Below are positions 62,810 to 64,000 of a stretch of DNA of 64,000 nt, piece after piece; the stretch's first letter is position 1; the number at the start of each line of letters is the position of its first letter. The stretch lies in NCBI GenBank assembly GCA_030427805.1, contig JAUICP010000004.1:414705-478704 (forward strand). Direction: 5' to 3'. Made by a program: the position numbers and the translations under genes. The notes beneath the pieces were generated by a model that saw only the letters and a program-made list of their open reading frames with translations, ran no database searches and was not told where the DNA came from. This DNA is from Bdellovibrionia bacterium (lineage in GTDB: Bacteria; Bdellovibrionota; Bdellovibrionia; Bdellovibrionales; JAGQZY01).

Positions 62810-64000
62810 CTAATTAGATTTAATAGTTACAGATATCTTATCTGAAACTTGAAAGTTTTCTGGCTTGTACATCTGCTCAAATTTAGCAGGAGGTACGGTA
62901 AACTGTCCTGAAGTCACTGCCCTTACAATATAAAAATGAGAGTAAACAGATGACTTTGATCGCCAACCACTATCGAGGTTTCCAAATACAGCAATTCGAT
63001 CATCTCGAATATCAACATATTCAGTCTCGAGTTTCTTGGTGTTTTTAATCCACTCAGGTAGTTCTGCCGTGTTCGATAACCTCGGATTTTCAATTTCAAA
63101 GCCCGCAGGGAGACGGTCTACGTACGCGAAATTCTTTATTTCTTCTCGAATATTTTTTGTGAGCTGGTTTTGCACAATAATCAGCTCACCCTGCTGGATA
63201 CTATTCAAATTGACGGGCTCTCCTCTAAAATTGTAATACTTTCGAGATATCAAAACAGGCGCGGTCACATTGGGTTTGGGCCAAAGTTTTGAGTAGCCAG
63301 TAAATCGAGCTAGAGCACTCGGAAGGTTCTCAACTTCTCCCTTTATACTAAATTGACCTTTTTTAATTTCATTAGAACTCAAATCATATTTGTGAGCGTA
63401 CTCCGATTTCTCTGAGATCTTTTTCGCCTTTCCAGCAAATAGAAGTTGGACCTTAGAAAGATTTGCCTTCTTCTTATTTTGTAGATATTTACCGAGACCC
63501 ATTATTGCCCATGCGGCGCTCTGCGAGTGCAAGTAACTCATTTCACCAAGACCCGCGGCAACTTTATTGACGAGATCATCTATCTGAGCAGAATTAGGAT
63601 TGTTATCCATTAGAACACTTAGAATGAGTCCCAAGGATCTCAATGGCGCCCAAAAGGTCACTGACTCGTCTCTAAAGTTTTGATACTTACCCATGTCGAG
63701 GGACACGAGTTTGACCGTGTTCTGATAACGAGCCGATAAATTTCTTATCTTTGCGGCTGCGCCAAGTAATACCAAGGACTCTTGCTTGAGGTGTCCCCAG
63801 TCTTTTGGGTTATTAATTAAGGACTTAATCAAATTATCGACGTTTTTATTAACCGAGGCTAATACGTAAAGCACAAGCGGAAGACTCTGCGAATAGTGAC
63901 TGTATCTGTCATTCTCATGTCTTTTCTCTAAAAGGCCTTGATGAAGATAATTAACCACGCCCTCAAAAAAGCTCTGACTGACTTTGTAACCGGCCTTCTT
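62810..64000 (-). CDS. Alpha-2-macroglobulin family protein, truncated at the window edge
   Basis: The frame is open through base 64000, so this is the C-terminal part (about 396 residues) of a larger gene. Motifs near the end (RLPAGFEIENPRL, YVDIRDDRIAVFGNLDSG, FYIVRAVTSGQFTVPPAKFEQMY) match bacterial YfhM-type alpha-2-macroglobulins, periplasmic traps for foreign proteases. They are typically transcribed with pbpC, as here, and may protect the wall when it is damaged. The thioester motif lies outside the window. Confidence 0.85.
   Translation of the reverse strand, partial: KKAGYKVSQSFFEGVVNYLHQGLLEKRHENDRYSHYSQSLPLVLYVLASVNKNVDNLIKSLINNPKDWGHLKQESLVLLGAAAKIRNLSARYQNTVKLVSLDMGKYQNFRDESVTFWAPLRSLGLILSVLMDNNPNSAQIDDLVNKVAAGLGEMSYLHSQSAAWAIMGLGKYLQNKKKANLSKVQLLFAGKAKKISEKSEYAHKYDLSSNEIKKGQFSIKGEVENLPSALARFTGYSKLWPKPNVTAPVLISRKYYNFRGEPVNLNSIQQGELIIVQNQLTKNIREEIKNFAYVDRLPAGFEIENPRLSNTAELPEWIKNTKKLETEYVDIRDDRIAVFGNLDSGWRSKSSVYSHFYIVRAVTSGQFTVPPAKFEQMYKPENFQVSDKISVTIKSN

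Overview
The window is 64 kb of compact, AT-leaning chromosome from a Gram-negative bacterium. Outer-membrane barrels, a large lipoprotein, an RND exporter with a lipoprotein-sorting partner, and a PBP1C/alpha-2-macroglobulin pair all indicate a double membrane. The many large, poorly conserved secreted proteins mixed with ordinary housekeeping genes (ettA, bolA, fumC, purK-purE, grxC, phr, two dus genes) resemble Bdellovibrionota or related delta-type predatory or environmental lineages. That placement is an impression from gene content and is not proven here. I see no rRNA, convincing tRNA, IS element, prophage or CRISPR array, and no gene-free stretch longer than about 300 bp.

Layout. 1-9.7 kb: a truncated unknown gene, an MscS channel, a J-domain protein, the ABC-F factor EttA, two unknown envelope proteins, BolA, a UvrD/Rep-type helicase and a TauE-type permease. 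9.7-25.8 kb: a biosynthetic gene cluster, the most interesting part of the window. The minus strand carries an acyl-AMP ligase, a type II thioesterase and a phosphopantetheinyl transferase. The plus strand carries a small membrane protein, a fatty acid desaturase, an AlkB-like diiron monooxygenase, a cyclopropane-fatty-acid-synthase-type methyltransferase, an FAD oxidoreductase, a putative heme-oxygenase-like diiron oxidase, and a 2097-residue megasynthase with the order ACP-KS-AT-ACP-aminotransferase-condensation. 25.9-33 kb: a secreted metalloprotease, then a minus-strand set of paraoxonase-like enzyme, RND/MMPL transporter, LolA-like protein and two outer-membrane barrels. 33-41 kb: unknown secreted proteins, LOG phosphoribohydrolase, FumC, an SDR, small envelope proteins, an EVE protein and DusC. 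41-47 kb: a 1729-residue lipoprotein with Ig-like repeats and a beta-helix, and a methyltransferase. 47-55.6 kb: an APC permease, glutaredoxin, a second Dus, PurK-PurE, and a CheY/HDOD/histidine-kinase signalling set. 55.6-64 kb: an RCC1-like secreted protein, a 303-bp imperfect palindrome, a thiolase, a photolyase, PBP1C and the end of an alpha-2-macroglobulin.

How the cluster may work (inference). The ligase would load a fatty acid onto the first ACP. Desaturase, AlkB-like enzyme, methyltransferase, FAD enzyme and diiron oxidase would modify the chain. KS and AT would add one malonyl unit, and the aminotransferase would turn the beta-keto group into a beta-amine, as in the loading part of mycosubtilin or microginin synthetases. 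The terminal condensation domain has no adenylation domain or carrier protein after it, so it would pass the beta-amino acyl chain to a free or separately carried acceptor. The neighbouring RND/LolA/barrel set could move such a lipid through the envelope. I know of no characterised system with this exact gene set.
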